From Desulfitobacterium sp050251735 (GTDB taxonomy: Bacteria; Bacillota; Desulfitobacteriia; Desulfitobacteriales; Desulfitobacteriaceae), in NCBI GenBank assembly GCA_050251735.1, contig JBFWMF010000002.1:114647-178646 (forward strand): 64,000 nt of DNA, in the 5' to 3' direction. Shown here one piece after another: positions 34,456 to 42,312 of the stretch. The notes under the pieces were generated by a model that had not been told where the DNA came from, made no database searches, and was given only the letters and a program-made list of their open reading frames with translations. Position 1 is the stretch's first letter. Every line of letters begins with the position of its first letter. The position numbers were made by a program, and so were the translations under genes.

Positions 34456-34495
34456 AAAAGACGTATGGAAAAATAATTCCTTACGTCTTTTTTTA
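34456..34495 (+). terminator. Terminator after gpsA
   Basis: AAAAGACGTA pairs with TACGTCTTTT across a 16-base loop, followed by a run of T. Confidence 0.85.
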
Positions 34496-34600
34496 ATAAA
34501 TGGAATATATTGTTTGAGCTTAACATAGCAATGATAAAGGATTGGGTAGTGGTATCGTCGGAATTCCACATTAGAGAAAATTATTAGGGCAAAAGAAATT

Positions 34601-34633
34601 TTGACATAATTGCCCAAGCCGGTCAATATACTT
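34601..34633 (+). promoter_or_regulatory. Candidate spoIVA promoter (sigma-E or sigma-A reading)
   Basis: ATAATT (34606-34611), 15-bp spacer, TATACTT (34627-34633) fits loosely the ATA-type -35 and CATAC-type -10 used by mother-cell sigma-E, the known regulator of spoIVA in Bacillus. The same bases can also be read as TTGACA (34601-34606), 17 bp, CAATAT. Sequence alone does not decide. Confidence 0.4.
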
Positions 34634-34684
34634 ATACTGCGTAACGTGCTAGTCCAGTTATCCGGTATCCATCATCTTGTGATA

Positions 34685-34746
34685 GGGAGGTGGGGGATAA
34701 GGTGGGGGCCCTTCCCCGGTTTTGGGACAGCACTCAAAAGGGAGGG
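34685..34746 (+). promoter_or_regulatory. G-rich spoIVA leader able to mask the ribosome site
   Basis: G runs at 34685-34687, 34692-34696, 34704-34708 and 34724-34726 are separated by short loops. CCCTTCCCC at 34709-34717 can pair either with the G run just before it or with the Shine-Dalgarno GGGAGGG at 34740-34746. The alternatives could tune translation; untested. Confidence 0.35.
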
Positions 34747-34753
34747 AATTTTT

Positions 34754-36238
34754 GTGGAAAAAGTGGACATTTTTAAAGATATCGCCGAGCGCACAGGGGG
34801 CGATATCTACCTGGGAATCGTTGGACCAGTCCGCACTGGGAAGTCCACCTTTATCAAACGCTTCATGGACCTCCTGGTCCTGCCCAATATCACGGATGTT
34901 TTTGAGCGGGAGCGGGCGAATGATGAACTTCCTCAAAGTGGCTCGGGAAGACAAATTACTACGACAGAGCCCAAGTTTATTCCAGCGGATGCAGTGGAAA
35001 TCTTAGTCAAAGACAGTATTCAAATGAAAGTTCGCCTAGTGGATTGTGTGGGCTATGCTGTGGAGGGGGCCATTGGCTATGAGTCGGAAGACGGGGAGGA
35101 GCCGCGACTAGTTCGAACCTCCTGGAGTGATGAGCCCATCCCGTTCCAAGAAGCAGCTGAGATTGGCACGCGCAAGGTCATCACAGATCACTCAACCATC
35201 GGTATCGTGATCACCACAGATGGTTCTATTACAGACATCCCTAGGGAGGCTTATGTGGATGCTGAAGAACGAGTAATCAGTGAATTAAAGCAATTAGGAA
35301 AACCCTATGTAATCGTCATGAACACAACTCGACCGTATTCAGAAATGTCCATGGAGTTAGCCGGTTCTCTTGAGGAAAAGTATAGTGTGCCAGTGATTCC
35401 GGTCAATTGCCTGGAAATGACCCCTGAGGATATTACGCAAATTCTCGAAGAAGTACTCTACGAATTCCCCGTGGCTGAGGTCAATATTGAGATTCCTAAG
35501 TGGGTTGAAGAGCTTGAATCCAGTCACCCAGTCCGGACTAGCTTTGAAGAGGCAGTACGCCAATCCATCGAGGGGATTCGGCGTATACGGGATATTGACA
35601 TGGCTCTGGATAAACTTGGCGAATGCCCTAATGCCCAAGATGTTCTGCTCAAGCAGATGAATTTGGGAACAGGAACGGCCGAAATAGAGATGACAGCCAT
35701 TGATGGACTCTTTAAGACAGTCCTCGAGGAAATGACCGGAGTTAACGTCGAAGGGGAACATACCCTTATGAGATTGGTCCTTGACTATAGTAAGGCGAAG
35801 AAGGAATGGGACAAAATTGCACCGGCCATTGACGAAGTTCGTGCCCATGGTTATGGGGTAGTAACACCTCATCTCGATGAAATGTTCCTTGAAGAGCCTG
35901 AACTAGTAAAATCCGGCGGACATTATGGGATTAAGCTAAAAGCCAGTGCACCATCTTTACATATCTTACGCGCAGATGTCACTACGGAAATCACCCCTCT
36001 GATTGGTACAGAGAAGCAGGCTGAGGATCTCGTTCGTTACATTCTCGATGAATTTGAATCTGATCCCAAGAAGGTGTGGGAATCTAATATTTTTGGCAAA
36101 TCACTTCATGATCTTGTTCGGGAAGGCGTTCAAACCAAGCTCTATCGGATGCCGGAAAATGCCCAACATAAGCTCCAAGATACATTACAACGAATTGTTA
36201 ATGACGGCAATGGTGGTCTAATCTGCATCATCATATAG
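34754..36238 (+). CDS. spoIVA: Stage IV sporulation protein A (spore coat base ATPase)
   Basis: 494 residues from GTG at 34754, chosen because GGGAGGG lies seven bases upstream and the product then begins MEKVDIFKDIAERTGGDIYL, as in Bacillus SpoIVA (492 aa); the frame is open further upstream. Walker A GPVRTGKS places the lysine at residue 30, followed by DELPQSGSGRQITTTEPKF, RLVDCVGY and HSTIGIVITTDGSITDI. The C-terminus ends in a hydrophobic GGLICIII, important for localisation. It polymerises with ATP hydrolysis around the forespore to anchor the coat. This shows the organism has genes for endospores. Confidence 0.97.
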   Translation: MEKVDIFKDIAERTGGDIYLGIVGPVRTGKSTFIKRFMDLLVLPNITDVFERERANDELPQSGSGRQITTTEPKFIPADAVEILVKDSIQMKVRLVDCVGYAVEGAIGYESEDGEEPRLVRTSWSDEPIPFQEAAEIGTRKVITDHSTIGIVITTDGSITDIPREAYVDAEERVISELKQLGKPYVIVMNTTRPYSEMSMELAGSLEEKYSVPVIPVNCLEMTPEDITQILEEVLYEFPVAEVNIEIPKWVEELESSHPVRTSFEEAVRQSIEGIRRIRDIDMALDKLGECPNAQDVLLKQMNLGTGTAEIEMTAIDGLFKTVLEEMTGVNVEGEHTLMRLVLDYSKAKKEWDKIAPAIDEVRAHGYGVVTPHLDEMFLEEPELVKSGGHYGIKLKASAPSLHILRADVTTEITPLIGTEKQAEDLVRYILDEFESDPKKVWESNIFGKSLHDLVREGVQTKLYRMPENAQHKLQDTLQRIVNDGNGGLICIII

Positions 36239-36244
36239 ACACTC

Positions 36245-36279
36245 AAGAGATGGGTTCCTGCGGGAGCCCTCTTTTTTTG
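36245..36279 (+). terminator. Terminator after spoIVA
   Basis: GGGTTCC (36252-36258) and GGAGCCC (36263-36269), with flanking GAG/CTC pairs, then a seven-T run. Confidence 0.88.
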
Positions 36280-36331
36280 TTGATGTTTTCTATAAGTATA
36301 TTAGTATAAGTATATTGGAGAAAAACAAATG

Positions 36332-36360
36332 TTGCCATACAATGGACATTTGCTTATAAT
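36332..36360 (+). promoter_or_regulatory. Sigma-A promoter for the ACT-domain gene
   Basis: TTGCCA (36332-36337), 17-bp spacer, TATAAT (36355-36360). It is 59 bp upstream of the ATG. Confidence 0.7.
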
Positions 36361-36418
36361 AACCTACAGAAGCAATGAGGTTACCTGAAGTTGATATAGG
36401 TACTAGGAGCGAAGAAAG

Positions 36419-36871
36419 ATGGCTGGTCAGAATCGGAATAAGGATTTCTTAATCGTCAGTAAGAATATTCTGCCGGAGGCAATTCTCAAAACGGCTCGGG
36501 CGAAGGAGCTTTTGGTTAAAGGCGATGTTCATACTATTAATGAGGCTGTAGATCGAGTTCAGCTTAGTCGAAGTGCCTTTTATAAGTACAAGGATGGAGT
36601 GTTTCCCTTTTACGAAGCTAGTAAAGAGAAAATCATCACCTTATCTTTGACCTTGGAAAATACAGCGGGAGTTTTATCGAATGTCCTAAATACCATAGCT
36701 TGCTTCCGCGCTAATATCCTGACGATCAACCAAGGAATACCTCTTCAAGGAATTGCTAACGTAACAATTTCTGTGGAGAATACAGGGATGGTGGATACCC
36801 CGGAAAATCTGCTTGATGGTCTAGGTGAGATTCAAGGAGTTCGTAAAATTGAAGTTATTGGGCAGAACTAA
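36419..36871 (+). CDS. pheB: ACT-domain protein, PheB/UPF0735 family
   Basis: 150 residues from ATG at 36419. The N-terminal half has a helix-turn-helix-like segment (INEAVDRVQLSRSAFYKYKD); the C-terminal half is an ACT domain (KIITLSLTLENTAGVLSNVL, FRANILTINQGIPLQG). The family is called PheB or UPF0735 and is often linked to aromatic amino acid or homoserine metabolism, with the ACT domain likely to bind an amino acid. The exact role is not known. It has its own promoter and is followed by a hairpin shared with the tRNA on the other strand. Confidence 0.88.
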   Translation: MAGQNRNKDFLIVSKNILPEAILKTARAKELLVKGDVHTINEAVDRVQLSRSAFYKYKDGVFPFYEASKEKIITLSLTLENTAGVLSNVLNTIACFRANILTINQGIPLQGIANVTISVENTGMVDTPENLLDGLGEIQGVRKIEVIGQN

Positions 36872-36904
36872 AAGGTACCCACGATAAAAACAAAACCTAG
36901 ATAA

Positions 36905-36946
36905 GAAAACAAAACCTACAAATCTTGACGAGCAAGTTTGTAGGTT
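36905..36946 (-). terminator. Terminator of tRNA-Pro, possibly also of pheB
   Basis: AACCTACAAATCTTG/CAAGTTTGTAGGTT forms a 14-15-bp stem (36913-36946). Reading the minus strand it is followed by TTTGTTTTC, so it suits the tRNA; the plus side has TTCATATTTT. Confidence 0.7.
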
Positions 36947-36959
36947 CATATTTTAAATA

Positions 36960-37036
36960 TGGTCGGAGCGACACGATTTGAACGTGCGACCTCTACCACC
37001 CCAAGGTAGCGCTCTACCAAGCTGAGCCACGCCCCG
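36960..37036 (-). tRNA. tRNA-Pro (anticodon GGG)
   Basis: A 77-base cloverleaf on the minus strand. Acceptor CGGGGCG pairs with CGCTCCG (one G-T), the anticodon stem CTACC/GGTAG holds loop TTGGGGT, giving anticodon GGG, and the T-arm has GTTCAAATC. CCA is encoded at the 3' end (36960-36962). Confidence 0.93.
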
Positions 37037-37242
37037 ATTGAATCCCGTATTTGAGGGACTTATATAAAATAACATATGTTAACCCAAAAAGCAAGACAAT
37101 AATTCACCGTAATTTATGTCCTAGATGGCATCTTCGGCCGTAAAAATGCAAAAATTCATGGTAGAATAGCTTATGGGTATATATTCACTTTGATAATATT
37201 AAACTGAACATGGCCCATAAACAAGGAAGGGCGGTTTTAGTA

Positions 37243-37479
37243 TTGCAACGACTTGAGTTTAATCGTTTTGTAGAATCAGATTTTGTCTGTTTACGTTTGC
37301 TTCATGTAGCGAAGCAGGAAGATCATTTAGGAATAAGGGAACGGGTTGAAAAAGAATTTGCTGTTATGATCGATGATTTGATGGCCATACATTTAGACTA
37401 TAATAATATCGGCAAACAAGTCGTTGCGATTTGGCAAGGGTATTGGATGGCGCTCGCCACCTTAGATGTGGCTGAGTAG
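37243..37479 (+). CDS. Hypothetical small protein, about 78 aa
   Basis: A frame open from 37210. ATG 37210 has no ribosome site; TTG 37243 lies 12 bases after GGAAGGG and gives MQRLEFNRFVESDFVCLRLL, so the start is uncertain. The protein is acidic and helical (EDHLGIRERVEKEFAVMIDD, GKQVVAIWQGYWMALATL). It lies between tRNA-Pro and the speH promoter. No family recognised; moderate chance that it is real. Confidence 0.5.
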   Translation: MQRLEFNRFVESDFVCLRLLHVAKQEDHLGIRERVEKEFAVMIDDLMAIHLDYNNIGKQVVAIWQGYWMALATLDVAE

Positions 37480-37505
37480 AGCTATTGAGCTAGTTCAATT
37501 TTTTA

Positions 37506-37533
37506 TTGACATGCACCACCATTGTGCTACAAT
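37506..37533 (+). promoter_or_regulatory. Sigma-A promoter for speH
   Basis: TTGACA (37506-37511), 16-bp spacer, TACAAT (37528-37533). The transcript should start near 37540, leaving a leader of about 50 bases. Confidence 0.7.
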
Positions 37534-37570
37534 TGTTTCGATAGAATTCCTTGTATATTGCAATTAAAAA

Positions 37571-37592
37571 GGGGGCAACGATGACAAGATGA
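37571..37592 (+). promoter_or_regulatory. Three-codon leader ORF (M-T-R-stop) overlapping the speH start
   Basis: The Shine-Dalgarno GGGGG (37571-37575) stands five bases before ATG ACA AGA TGA (37581-37592), the best spacing. The speH ATG (37589) overlaps the stop as ATGA and is 13 bases from the site, which is too far for normal initiation. No alternative start exists in frame between the upstream stop at 37565 and 37589. Translation of speH by re-initiation is the simplest reading. Confidence 0.6.
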
Positions 37593-37966
37593 ACAATTCT
37601 CTGGGACGTCATGTGTTGGCTGAAATCTATGGTTGCAACTTCGACATTCTTAACAACCGCGAAGAAGTCGAATCAATCATGGTCAACGCAGCCCTAGAAG
37701 CAGGCGCAGAAGTACGCGAAGTGGTATTTCATAAGTTCAGTCCTCAAGGTGTGAGTGGTGTGGTCGTAATTTCTGAATCCCATTTAGCCATTCATACATG
37801 GCCAGAGCTTGGTTATGCAGCCGTCGACGTCTTCACTTGTGGGGATCGAGTCAATCCCTGGGATGCCTGTAATTATTTGACCGAGCAGTTTATGGCAGGT
37901 CATATGTCAGCTACTGAAATGAAACGTGGTATCGTAGAAGATTCAAAGGAAGCGGTAAATCTTTAG
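37589..37966 (+). CDS. speH: S-adenosylmethionine decarboxylase proenzyme, class 1B
   Basis: 125 residues from ATG 37589, the only start possible in this frame. The autocleavage site ISESHLAIHTWPE is near residue 62, where the Ser after Glu becomes the pyruvoyl group; GYAAVDVFTCG near 80 holds the conserved Cys. Length and motif match the bacterial 1B proenzyme (SpeH/SpeD). It supplies decarboxylated SAM, the aminopropyl donor for spermidine. No spermidine synthase gene is adjacent. Confidence 0.95.
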   Translation: MNNSLGRHVLAEIYGCNFDILNNREEVESIMVNAALEAGAEVREVVFHKFSPQGVSGVVVISESHLAIHTWPELGYAAVDVFTCGDRVNPWDACNYLTEQFMAGHMSATEMKRGIVEDSKEAVNL

Positions 37967-38012
37967 GAGGGGTATTTATTTTATTCCAGACTAGGATAAG
38001 ACTAGCAAGGTA

Positions 38013-38045
38013 GGCCTTGTGACGGAGAGTTGCAAGGTCTATTGT
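38013..38045 (+). terminator. Hairpin after speH
   Basis: AGGCCTTG and CAAGGTCT pair across a 13-16-base loop, followed by ATTGTTTTG. Moderate terminator. Confidence 0.5.
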
Positions 38046-38210
38046 TTTGAATCTCTCTAATGTAAATATTTGCTAATTCATAAGAGGATGAATTGTCTGA
38101 ACCGGTAAAAAATAAGAAAGTGAATTGCGAAATAATAGATAGGGGCAGGATTTTTACAAAAAGCCTAGAATACTTCCTAGATTAGCCTCAAATATTAAGG
38201 AGAGATTGCC

Positions 38211-38966
38211 TTGGCGCTATTGACAGAACACTTCAAGGAGGAACTTGAAGAAATTAGTAGAACACTCAGACGTGAAATCAAGCTCAAGGCTGCGGAATTT
38301 GACGACCTTGTAGAATTGAATTTTGGTGAGCTGGAGAATAATGCCTGCTCTCTGATTGTCCTTTCAATAAGTCAGGCCTTTGGAGGACGTAACCGTTCAG
38401 CGATTAGCTTAGCAATAATTCTTCAATACATATTTATGGCCGACCAAGTTCATCGTTTAATGACTGATGATCCTGATTTAGAAGAAAGTAAACGGCAATT
38501 TCCGGTTCTTGTCGGAGATTTCCTCTATGGGAAGTTCTTCCTGAATTTGTGTAAAGAAAAGATGCTTCATTACTTGGCACCCTTAGCAAAAATTATTGAG
38601 AGCATGAATCAGGGTGCAATTAACCGTTGGTTGGCTAAAGATGAAGATGTAGATCAAGCTGAATTTATCAAGATTCTTGAAATGGAAAGAGCCGCCTTGA
38701 CAGGTCTTGCCGCACGGCTAGGAGCAGAACTGGCAGGTTGCCCAGTAAAAGTTCAAAACCAATGTGAACTTATAGGATGGAACTTAGGGCTTGCTTGGGC
38801 TGCCTCTCAGGATCATGTTGAGGATAAAGTAATTAATCATGCTTTGCATGAGGCTCGTAACGTCCTGCTAGAATTACCTAATCCTAAAGGTCACTCTTTA
38901 GGGGATCTCATCGATTATATCGAAAGTCATTTGCAAATAAGGGCGCTGAAACTGAATTATGAATAG
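38211..38966 (+). CDS. Prenyltransferase-like helical protein lacking DDxxD motifs (possible small subunit)
   Basis: 251 residues from TTG at 38211 (AAGGAGAG upstream). It is helical and resembles the fold of trans-prenyl diphosphate synthases: VLVGDFLYGKFFLNLCKEK corresponds to the GDYLxAKAxxL segment seen in the active synthase at 40273 (TGDYLLAKALELL), but the aspartate-rich FARM and SARM motifs are missing (MADQVHRLMTDD is the nearest trace). Hetero-oligomeric heptaprenyl or hexaprenyl synthases pair an active large subunit with a catalytically dead small one (HepS). The active partner could be 40273, with tatC and tatA between. This role is inference. Confidence 0.6.
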   Translation: MALLTEHFKEELEEISRTLRREIKLKAAEFDDLVELNFGELENNACSLIVLSISQAFGGRNRSAISLAIILQYIFMADQVHRLMTDDPDLEESKRQFPVLVGDFLYGKFFLNLCKEKMLHYLAPLAKIIESMNQGAINRWLAKDEDVDQAEFIKILEMERAALTGLAARLGAELAGCPVKVQNQCELIGWNLGLAWAASQDHVEDKVINHALHEARNVLLELPNPKGHSLGDLIDYIESHLQIRALKLNYE

Positions 38967-39081
38967 GTTTGTTTTGTAACCACAGTTATTCCATGGTAAA
39001 ATTACATGCGAACGATTTGTTGCTTTGTACTTAAAAATATACCTAATCAGGGTTTGAAGAAGTAGGGAAGGATGTGTGGGA

Positions 39082-39837
39082 ATGCGTAGGCGGAAACGTG
39101 TGGATGAGAATATGCCACTCATGGAGCATATCAGTGCATTACGCAAAGTGCTTTTATTTGCTGCCTACGGAATCGTATTGGGAACAGTCGTTGGATGGGT
39201 CTATAGCGATCCTGTCTACCGATTTCTCGCTGATCCGGTTCTTCAAATAGGAACAGTAGATTTTATTACCACAACGCCAATGGAACCTATCATGGTGAAA
39301 TTGAAGGTTTCCTTAGTTGTTGGATTTATTGTTGCCTTGCCGATTATTATCTGGCAAATATGGAGCTTTGTTCTCCCGGCATTAAAGCAGAACGAAAAGA
39401 AGTATTTGTATATGATTGTGCCTAGTTCCCTGATTCTCTTTATGGCCGGCTTAACCTTTGCTTTTCTTTTTGTTATTCCTATCGGACTTAAGTTTCTCCT
39501 TTTCGCAGGTGGAGCTGCCGTAGATTCAACACCCTTATTAACTAAGTCATCCTATTTAACATTTATCATTCGCTTTATCCTAACCTTTGGCTTAGTATTC
39601 CAACTACCGGTTGTTTTGCTGCTCTTGATCCGCATCGGGCTAATTACTCCAGCTGGTTTGGCTAAAAAGCGGAAGTATGCTTTTTTTGGCATTGTTGTTG
39701 TAACCATGCTTATATCACCAACTCCTGATATCATGACTCAGAGTCTTATGGTATTACCTACCTATTTACTGTATGAAGTTAGTATCTGGCTCGGTTATAT
39801 TGTTGCGCGAAATCGAGAAAAGGCACTACAAGGATAG
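39082..39837 (+). CDS. tatC: Sec-independent protein translocase TatC
   Basis: About 251 residues; ATG 39082 or GTG 39076, both served by GGGAAGG. Six membrane helices. The N-terminal part reads PLMEHISALRKVLLFA, the TatC hallmark region that binds the twin-arginine signal; helical loops include PMEPIMVKLKVS and FVLPALKQNEKK. It recognises folded Tat substrates. Next to it is a TatA/B gene, and the Tat-signal protein at 41616 lies about 2 kb downstream. Confidence 0.95.
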   Translation: MRRRKRVDENMPLMEHISALRKVLLFAAYGIVLGTVVGWVYSDPVYRFLADPVLQIGTVDFITTTPMEPIMVKLKVSLVVGFIVALPIIIWQIWSFVLPALKQNEKKYLYMIVPSSLILFMAGLTFAFLFVIPIGLKFLLFAGGAAVDSTPLLTKSSYLTFIIRFILTFGLVFQLPVVLLLLIRIGLITPAGLAKKRKYAFFGIVVVTMLISPTPDIMTQSLMVLPTYLLYEVSIWLGYIVARNREKALQG

Positions 39838-39848
39838 GGGGGTAAAAA

Positions 39849-40250
39849 ATGAGTTTCAACGAACTTATTGTATTAATGGTTATCGCCTTAGTATTATTCG
39901 GACCGGAAGATCTCCCTGATGTGGCCCGTGCCGTCGGTAAAGTGGTGTTTGAGATAAAGAAGATTGCCGGAGATATGACCAAGGAATTTCAGGATGTTGT
40001 CAATACTCCGAGTAATGCGCTTAAGAAGACACTGGATGAGACTTTAAAGACACCAACAACCACGCCGAAGAAATCTAGCCAGGCTGACATGCAGGGATCG
40101 ACAGGCGCATCAACTACTGTAGCAACGGATAATTCCGAAACCACAAATCCCACCCCTGGTGAGAACGATACCTCTGAGGAAGAACTATTAACATATGATG
40201 AGGATCCCCTTGCGGAACTTCCACAAGATATGGTTTCCCACGAAAAATAG
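39849..40250 (+). CDS. tatB: Twin-arginine translocase subunit TatA/TatB
   Basis: 133 residues from ATG at 39849 (ATAGGGGGG upstream). A single N-terminal membrane helix (NELIVLMVIALVLFGPEDL) is followed by an amphipathic helix and a long acidic, Thr/Ser-rich tail (TPTTTPKKSSQ...DDTSEEELLTYDEDP). The FGPEDLPDVARAVGK hinge is more like TatB than the short TatA at 57597 (FGPGKLPELGKALG). Its C-terminus overlaps the upstream part of the next frame without sharing the likely start. Confidence 0.88.
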   Translation: MSFNELIVLMVIALVLFGPEDLPDVARAVGKVVFEIKKIAGDMTKEFQDVVNTPSNALKKTLDETLKTPTTTPKKSSQADMQGSTGASTTVATDNSETTNPTPGENDTSEEELLTYDEDPLAELPQDMVSHEK

Positions 40251-40272
40251 GGTGCAAGCAGGTGAACCAATA

Positions 40273-41241
40273 TTGAAACAACTTTGGCTTTTTAATCAGA
40301 TCAACTCCGATTTGCAGAGAGTTGAAAAAGAACTTCATGCCTACATTGAAACAGATTTCCCTGTGTTGGATCAATCTGCAGTTCAATTACTAGAAGCTGG
40401 TGGGAAAAGACTACGTCCAGCCTTTACTCTTTTAGCGGGAAAATTTTATGGTTATCCTATTGATAAGCTTCTTCCGGTGGCTATGGCTTTGGAGCTGATC
40501 CATATGGCTACCCTTGTTCATGATGATGTGGTCGATGCTTCAACCACCCGACGAGGACGTCCTACTGTTAAGGCAAAATGGGGGAACATTGTGTCTATAG
40601 CAACGGGTGATTATCTACTAGCCAAAGCGCTCGAGTTGCTGGCTCAGATTAATCACCCCGATGTTTCGCGGATCCTCGCTGAAGTAAGCGTTGAAATGAG
40701 TCAGGGTGAAATACAGCAGATTAAAGCATCCAATGATATAAATCAAAATCTGAAACAATATTATTATCGAATTAAGCGCAAAACCGCGATGCTTATCTCA
40801 GCAAGCTGTAAACTAGGGGCTATAGTCTCTTCTGCACCGCGCCGTGAAGTGTGGGCTTTGGGAGCATATGGCCATGCCTTGGGAATGGCTTTTCAAGTCG
40901 TAGACGATGTATTGGATGTGACTGCCGAAGCCTCTGAACTGGGTAAGCCTGTGGGGGGAGATATCCGTCAAGGAATTATGACCTTGCCTCTGATTCTCGC
41001 TTTAAGTCGATCTAAGGAAAAAGACCAATTGCGCGAAATTCTTACTAAGACAGAAAAGACCGATGGAGAGGTCACTGAGGCAATTCGCATGATTAAGGAA
41101 TCAGGGGCAATAGAAGACTCAATGCGTTATGTTGACCTATACATAAACAAAGCAAATACTCGCTTACAAGAGCTTCCTAATGTACCCACTCGTAAAGCGT
41201 TGGTGGAACTGGCTAGCTTTGTCAAGGCTCGAAAGTTTTAG
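40273..41241 (+). CDS. hepT: Polyprenyl diphosphate synthase (quinone side chain)
   Basis: 322 residues from TTG at 40273, with AGGTGA seven bases upstream; an open frame reaches 40195 but that overlaps tatB without a site. FARM motif HDDVVDAST and SARM motif QVVDDVLDVTAE, plus GGKRLRPAFTLL, ELIHMATLVHDD and GDYLLAKALELL. It condenses isopentenyl diphosphate into a C30-C35 chain, presumably for menaquinone. Which chain length is made cannot be read from sequence with certainty. The symbol is by homology. A terminator follows. Confidence 0.88.
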   Translation: MKQLWLFNQINSDLQRVEKELHAYIETDFPVLDQSAVQLLEAGGKRLRPAFTLLAGKFYGYPIDKLLPVAMALELIHMATLVHDDVVDASTTRRGRPTVKAKWGNIVSIATGDYLLAKALELLAQINHPDVSRILAEVSVEMSQGEIQQIKASNDINQNLKQYYYRIKRKTAMLISASCKLGAIVSSAPRREVWALGAYGHALGMAFQVVDDVLDVTAEASELGKPVGGDIRQGIMTLPLILALSRSKEKDQLREILTKTEKTDGEVTEAIRMIKESGAIEDSMRYVDLYINKANTRLQELPNVPTRKALVELASFVKARKF

Positions 41242-41264
41242 ATTTATTATGAAGAAAAGTAATC

Positions 41265-41306
41265 GGATCGAAGGGATTGTCGGCAATTCTTTTGATCCTT
41301 TTTTTA
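41265..41306 (+). terminator. Terminator after the prenyl synthase
   Basis: GGATCGAAGGGATTG (41265-41279), loop TCGG, CAATTCTTTTGATCC (41284-41298), then TTTTTTTATT. Confidence 0.88.
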
Positions 41307-41453
41307 TTCGCAGTGAGGATTTCTACCTATGGATAGTAAGGGATGAGACAATATTAACTGAAAATATAGCGAGCGGGAGATGAACTCGGATCCTAAATAT
41401 GAAATTTTCATGAAATAACGTGGCGAATGTAAAAATTACCGAAAACTTGTACT

Positions 41454-41481
41454 TTGCAATAAATAATTTCTATGGTATTCT
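41454..41481 (+). promoter_or_regulatory. Sigma-A-type promoter for the Fe-S/NrfD unit
   Basis: TTGCAA (41454-41459), 16-bp spacer, TATTCT (41476-41481). It lies in the 374-bp gap after the prenyl synthase; nothing else was recognised in that gap except the small ORF at 41551. Confidence 0.5.
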
Positions 41482-41550
41482 TTTTACAGGACAAAGAGCG
41501 TCGCCCGACCATAGAACTCATAAATATATATCATTTTAAAAGGTGGTCGT

Positions 41551-41634
41551 ATGCTTTTTGTGGTGAAAAAATGGGTAAGTACAAGTGAGGGATTTAGAGA
41601 AAGGGGTTGTTCCATTTGTCAAAGCTCGATGTAA
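41551..41634 (+). CDS. Possible 27-aa leader ORF overlapping the Fe-S protein start
   Basis: ATG 41551 follows AAAGGTGG at 4-bp spacing. The product reads MLFVVKKWVSTSEGFRERGC then SICQSSM, with one CxxC pair. Its stop (41632-41634) lies 16 bases inside the downstream gene. It may be a real small protein, a coupling device, or chance; I cannot tell. Confidence 0.35.
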   Translation: MLFVVKKWVSTSEGFRERGCSICQSSM

Positions 41635-42290
41635 AATTAACACGTCGTACAGCTTTAAAGGTTGGGGCGTTAACTGCTGCTGCCGTAGCCGTAGGCATCC
41701 CAATGGGAAGCTTAAAAGAAACGAGTGTTAAAGCTTCTGGAACGGAGTCGGGCGAGTCTAAGCAATTAGGCTTCTCGTATGACCAAAACAAATGTATTAA
41801 CTGTAAGTTGTGTGCCAAGGCATGTAAACAAACGAACAATTGGGAGCCGGGTGCAGAATGGCGTAAAGTGCGTTCAGCCAAGACCGAAAAGGGATCAGTG
41901 TTTTTGTCCATGAGCTGCAATCACTGTGCGGAACCGGCATGTATGACTGTATGCCCTGTAAGAGCTTACACAAAACGCGAAAAAGATGGTATCGTAATGC
42001 ATGATACGAAAAAATGTGTTGGCTGTGCTTATTGCGTGTATGCATGTCCATATCATGCGCCTCAATTTATAAAGTCCGGTACAGGAGCCGTAACAAAGTG
42101 TAGCTTCTGTGTCGAGATTCAAGACGCAGGCGGTCAACCTGCTTGTGTAACTGCCTGCCCAGTTGATGCGCTTAACTATGGCGATATTACTGAGCTTCGC
42201 AAGATACCGGGTGCTGTTGCGCCGGAAGTCAATGGTCTTCCGCCAGCCAGCATTACTAACCCTTCGTTTGTCATTATTCCGAAAGCTTAA
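41616..42290 (+). CDS. Tat-exported 4x[4Fe-4S] protein (DmsB/PsrB/NrfC-like)
   Basis: 224 residues from TTG 41616 (GAAAGGGG nine bases upstream; TTG 41607 is the in-frame alternative). A twin-arginine signal is visible: KLTRRTALKVGALTAAAVAV. The mature part holds four cluster-binding sets: CINCKLCAKACKQT, CNHCAEPACMTVCPVRA, CVGCAYCVYACPYHA and CSFCVEIQ...CVTACPVDA. This is the DmsB/PsrB/NrfC electron-transfer subunit. Its usual partner, a molybdopterin or haem catalytic subunit, is not in the window; the gene is followed by an NrfD membrane subunit. Confidence 0.92.
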   Translation: MSKLDVKLTRRTALKVGALTAAAVAVGIPMGSLKETSVKASGTESGESKQLGFSYDQNKCINCKLCAKACKQTNNWEPGAEWRKVRSAKTEKGSVFLSMSCNHCAEPACMTVCPVRAYTKREKDGIVMHDTKKCVGCAYCVYACPYHAPQFIKSGTGAVTKCSFCVEIQDAGGQPACVTACPVDALNYGDITELRKIPGAVAPEVNGLPPASITNPSFVIIPKA

Positions 42291-42312
42291 GAAGTAAGGA
42301 GGAAATAGAAAC

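Noticed and set aside
35357..35872. 171-aa minus-strand frame in spoIVA
   Set aside because: Antisense to a well-conserved gene; no supporting signals.
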